Assembly: GCF_900099895.1 (NCBI RefSeq)
Contig: NZ_FNDY01000013.1
Coordinates: 54,735 to 118,734 of the forward strand
From: Paenibacillus naphthalenovorans
GTDB taxonomy: Bacteria > Bacillota > Bacilli > Paenibacillales > NBRC-103111
DNA: 64,000 nucleotides
Direction: 5' to 3'
A model generated the notes under the pieces. It saw nothing but the letters and a program-made list of their open reading frames with translations, had not been told where the DNA came from and ran no database searches. Below, piece by piece: positions 61,761 through 64,000 of this stretch. The position numbers were made by a program, and so were the translations under genes. The stretch's first letter is position 1, and each line of letters starts with the position of its first letter.

Positions 61761-62729
61761 ATGGATAATGATATCCTCTTGAAAGTCGACCCTAACTTAA
61801 CTTTTTGTATAAATACCCAAATCAAAGAACAATTGAAGTGGCTGATCGGCATCGAAAAAATCAAAACAGGCGAGATGCTTCCTCCCGCAAACCAGATGGC
61901 GGACTTATTAGGCATTAATCGAAACACGGTTAACTTGGTTTATAACCAGTTACGTGACGAAGGTTATGTTTCCATACAAAAAGGCCGAGGCACACAAGTC
62001 ATCGACAGCGCCAAAATCAAAGAATTACAAAAAATGCGGCAACCTATGCATGAGCTTGTCACAAAGACAATCGCAGAAGCCGAAGCGCGAGGTATTCCCT
62101 TAACCGAATTTTTCACAGCCAGCCTCGCATATATTCTCTTGCATCATCAAACACCGACGGATCAATTGCGGCTCCTGTTCGTTGAATGCAAAGGACATGA
62201 TCATACGTTCTATCGCGATGAAATTAAACGGGTAACGGGCGCCGAAATCAAAACGGTTTTTTTAGAGGATCTGTTGACGACCGAAAGCGTCACGATCGAA
62301 GCGCTTGACTATTCGAACGTCGTTGTCACCACTTTGAATCATTCTGATGAGGTAAAAAAATTATTCGCCCGCTATCAAAAAAATGTATTAACCATAGGAG
62401 CGACAATCGAAATGCCGCTGCTCCTCCAAATCGCGCAGCTCAAACCAGGCAGTCAGGTCAGCTTCGTTTGCCTTGGAAAAGCAGGCGGCCAATGGATGGC
62501 CAGCCGGGTACAGGATGCCAATATTACACACATTCAATCCCATGCCATTGGCATAGATGATGAGGCACTCTTGACAGAAAACATCGAGAAGTCTGATAAG
62601 GTGTATGCTTCCGCGGCCGTCTATTCTGAATTAAAAGCATTAGCTCCGGATAAGGTCGAATTGTATCCGATGGTTCTTGAAAAGAGCAGTGAAAATCTTC
62701 TTCAAGAGTTTGCAAAATCAGCCAACTAA
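61761..62729 (+). CDS. GntR-family regulator with an uncharacterised C-terminal domain
   Basis: The 322-residue protein has an N-terminal winged helix (GEMLPPANQMADLLGINRNTVNLVYNQLRDEGYVSIQKGRG, residues about 37-78) like the YtrA group. The C-terminal part, about 220 residues, alternates strands and helices (LRLLFVECKG, NVVVTTLNHSDE, VSFVCLGKAGGQW), suggesting a two-lobed ligand-binding domain rather than FCD, UTRA or aminotransferase types. I do not recognise its ligand. The weak AAGGGG site precedes ATG 61761. A strong terminator follows, so it is monocistronic. Confidence 0.85.
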   Translation: MDNDILLKVDPNLTFCINTQIKEQLKWLIGIEKIKTGEMLPPANQMADLLGINRNTVNLVYNQLRDEGYVSIQKGRGTQVIDSAKIKELQKMRQPMHELVTKTIAEAEARGIPLTEFFTASLAYILLHHQTPTDQLRLLFVECKGHDHTFYRDEIKRVTGAEIKTVFLEDLLTTESVTIEALDYSNVVVTTLNHSDEVKKLFARYQKNVLTIGATIEMPLLLQIAQLKPGSQVSFVCLGKAGGQWMASRVQDANITHIQSHAIGIDDEALLTENIEKSDKVYASAAVYSELKALAPDKVELYPMVLEKSSENLLQEFAKSAN

Positions 62730-62746
62730 ACACTGATCACCGAATG

Positions 62747-62777
62747 CCGCTTTCCCGTGAGGAGAGTGGTATTTTTT
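62747..62777 (+). terminator. Terminator of the GntR gene
   Basis: CCGCTTTCC and GGAGAGTGG form a 9-bp stem with two G-U pairs and a 5-base loop, followed by TATTTTTT. It lies 18 bp after the stop codon. Confidence 0.85.
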
Positions 62778-62792
62778 CTTGACAACACATAA

Positions 62793-62817
62793 AACAGCAG
62801 CCGGTTTGGCTGCTGTT
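62793..62817. terminator. Second, bidirectional terminator hairpin
   Basis: AACAGCAGCC and GGCTGCTGTT form a perfect 10-bp stem around a 5-base loop. The better T-run (TTTTATGTGTTGT) lies on the minus strand, so it ends transcripts from the NYN gene side. Confidence 0.75.
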
Positions 62818-62846
62818 GGTCTTGTGCTCTATTTGCAAGGCAATTA

Positions 62847-62999
62847 TTATCGCAGATCCCCTGTTTCATTAGCGCGGCTTTTATCATGCTCGTTGCCGGG
62901 TTTCATGATTTGCAGCTGAGAATCCTTGATCAGCCGCGTGCAAAAGCCGTTCTGCACGTCAATCAAAATCGTAGCGTTGCTCCTTGAAGGGATCGCCAT
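62847..62999 (-). pseudogene. N-terminal relic of an isochorismatase/cysteine hydrolase family gene
   Basis: A 50-codon frame starts with ATILIDVQNGFC, the strand and catalytic-aspartate motif that opens isochorismatase-like hydrolases, and soon ends at a TAA without the rest of the roughly 180-residue domain. The frame may still be translated but cannot form the enzyme. Confidence 0.45.
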
Positions 63000-63032
63000 G
63001 GTGATCTAAAAGTTACTGTTATAAAAAAGATT

Positions 63033-63590
63033 TTATGAATTTCTTTTCCACGTTGTTATCAGTTCCGGGGTAATTTTGTTTCTTGCATCAACTGCATCTA
63101 ACAATTCATCATGGGGGATAGAATTGTCGGCATAAAATAAAGTCGTATGTACACCTTCTGACTGGGCTATTTCTACCGCCGGAATAAAATCACTATCCCC
63201 TGTTACAATTACCGCATGTGTTATTAATCTCTTCGTACTATGCATGACAAGATCAGTAGCCAAATATACATCGACTCTTTTTTGTTCGAAAATAGCATTT
63301 CCTTTATCGTCAATACCTCTGTACGCTAATTTGCCTCTGCGAACAGTAAAACTGTTTAACCTACTCAGGGTCCTTTGAAATTTGACGGCATTAGAAAATT
63401 CTCTACTCTCATCGTCAGTGGGATTTGAAGACTGATGAGGTAAACAATGGTAATAATACGCTCTTAGTAGCGGGATATTTCCTGCTAGATGATTAACCAT
63501 TTTCTCGTAATCAATTCTAGCTTTTGAAAACTTTAATAATACATTATCAAGGTATCCTCCATCAATAAATACTGCTACTCTTCCTGTCAT
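63033..63590 (-). CDS. NYN-domain protein (LabA/DUF88 family), putative nuclease
   Basis: The 185-residue protein is a PIN-like NYN domain: VAVFIDGGYL with the first metal-binding Asp10, KRVDVYLATDLVMHS with the central Asp near residue 108, and VIVTGDSDFIPAV with Asp residues near 130. These acids suit metal-dependent RNA or DNA cleavage. The gene is flanked by terminators and an IS3-family element and seems to stand alone. Base composition is clearly more AT-rich than its surroundings, hinting at acquisition by transfer. Confidence 0.87.
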   Translation of the reverse strand: MTGRVAVFIDGGYLDNVLLKFSKARIDYEKMVNHLAGNIPLLRAYYYHCLPHQSSNPTDDESREFSNAVKFQRTLSRLNSFTVRRGKLAYRGIDDKGNAIFEQKRVDVYLATDLVMHSTKRLITHAVIVTGDSDFIPAVEIAQSEGVHTTLFYADNSIPHDELLDAVDARNKITPELITTWKRNS

Positions 63591-63612
63591 AACAGTCTCA
63601 ACTCCCCAAATA

Positions 63613-63649
63613 AGAAAACAGCGGGGGAATATTTTCTCCGCTGTTTTCT
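63613..63649. terminator. Terminator between the NYN gene and the insertion element
   Basis: AGAAAACAGCGG and CCGCTGTTTTCT form a perfect 12-bp stem with a 13-base loop. T-rich flanks occur on both strands. It shields the NYN gene from transcription out of the insertion element. Confidence 0.75.
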
Positions 63650-63761
63650 GTAAAACTCTTGACCTACCGTCCTTAAAGAACAGTAGCGGTTATCTCTGAT
63701 GATATTATATGCAACAAATAATAAAAAAGCAACACATCGCCCCAATGCGGCGAGGCTGGAT

Positions 63762-64000
63762 TGTCAACAGTAAATCAGACAATTTTTTTTAAGGGCTTCT
63801 TGGCGATACTGAACAGGCGTCATATAGCCTAAGGTTCCATGAATGCGATACTTGTTAAACCAGTTTACGTAATCGTATAATTCCAACTCCAGATGACGAA
63901 GACTTTGGAAATTCATCTGATTCACAAACTCTGTTTTCATGATCTTGTAGGTGGCTTCAGCGACAGCGTTGTCGTACGGACAGCCTTTCATACTCAGCGA
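63762..64000 (-). mobile_element. IS3-family insertion sequence, transposase C-terminal end (cut by window edge)
   Basis: The minus-strand frame 64000-63764 encodes the end of an IS3-family OrfB (IS150-like) transposase: SMKGCPYDNAVAEATYKIMKTEFVN with the catalytic glutamate, then WFNKYRIHGTLGYMTPVQYR. The TGA stop lies inside the terminal sequence TGTCAACAGTAAATCAGAC, whose TG end at 63762 probably marks the element's boundary, as is common in this family. The rest lies outside the window. Confidence 0.85.

Overview
The window looks like a piece of a Paenibacillaceae-type (Bacillales, Firmicutes) chromosome. Support comes from strong GGAGG-type ribosome binding sites, sigma-A promoters, lipobox-type binding proteins, many CUT1 sugar ABC transporters, a dctB-dctS-dctR-dctP cluster in the Bacillus subtilis arrangement, candidate CcpA cre sites, and PhoP boxes with the 11-bp Bacillus spacing. 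No rRNA, tRNA or CRISPR array was seen. The species is inferred only from style and synteny.

Left part (1-12.0 kb, all minus strand): a molybdenum hydroxylase cluster. In transcription order it holds an acyl-CoA ligase, an orphan AraC-type response regulator, XdhC, MocA, the large Mo subunit, a CoxG-like SRPBCC protein, the FAD subunit, the 2Fe-2S subunit, a second acyl-CoA ligase, an enoyl-CoA hydratase and an MFS transporter cut by the window edge. Together they suggest uptake, CoA activation, hydroxylation and beta-oxidation-like breakdown of an unidentified carboxylic acid. Next (12.4-17.6 kb) is a probable phosphate-starvation cluster: glycerophosphodiesterase, a Ugp-like ABC transporter and a surface metallo-beta-lactamase-fold lipoprotein, preceded by two arrays of PhoP boxes.

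Middle part: a TetR regulator beside a decayed SMR efflux pump (17.9-18.8 kb); a TauABC/SsuD-like sulfonate uptake and desulfonation operon (18.8-22.8 kb); a GntR-regulated sugar-acid operon (22.9-30.0 kb) with a CUT1 importer, a ManA-like isomerase, UxuA and UxuB; the dct C4-dicarboxylate genes (30.2-35.1 kb); a SulP transporter broken by one in-frame stop, with its ArsR regulator (35.3-37.5 kb); and a Crp/Fnr regulator convergent with a flavohemoprotein (37.7-39.5 kb).

Right part (39.6-58.1 kb): sulfur scavenging. A CUT1 sugar transporter is led by an SsuD-like monooxygenase and faces an AraC regulator. Then come LysR, three more luciferase-like monooxygenases, an M20 deacylase, a peptide-type ABC importer with fused ATPases, a GNAT acetyltransferase, and a relic of one more monooxygenase. 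The gene content mirrors the B. subtilis ytm/yxe operons for S-modified cysteine breakdown. The last 6 kb carry an MFS exporter, a Crp/Fnr regulator, an HPP membrane protein, a GntR regulator with an unusual C-terminal domain, an NYN-domain protein and the end of an IS3-family element cut by the window edge.
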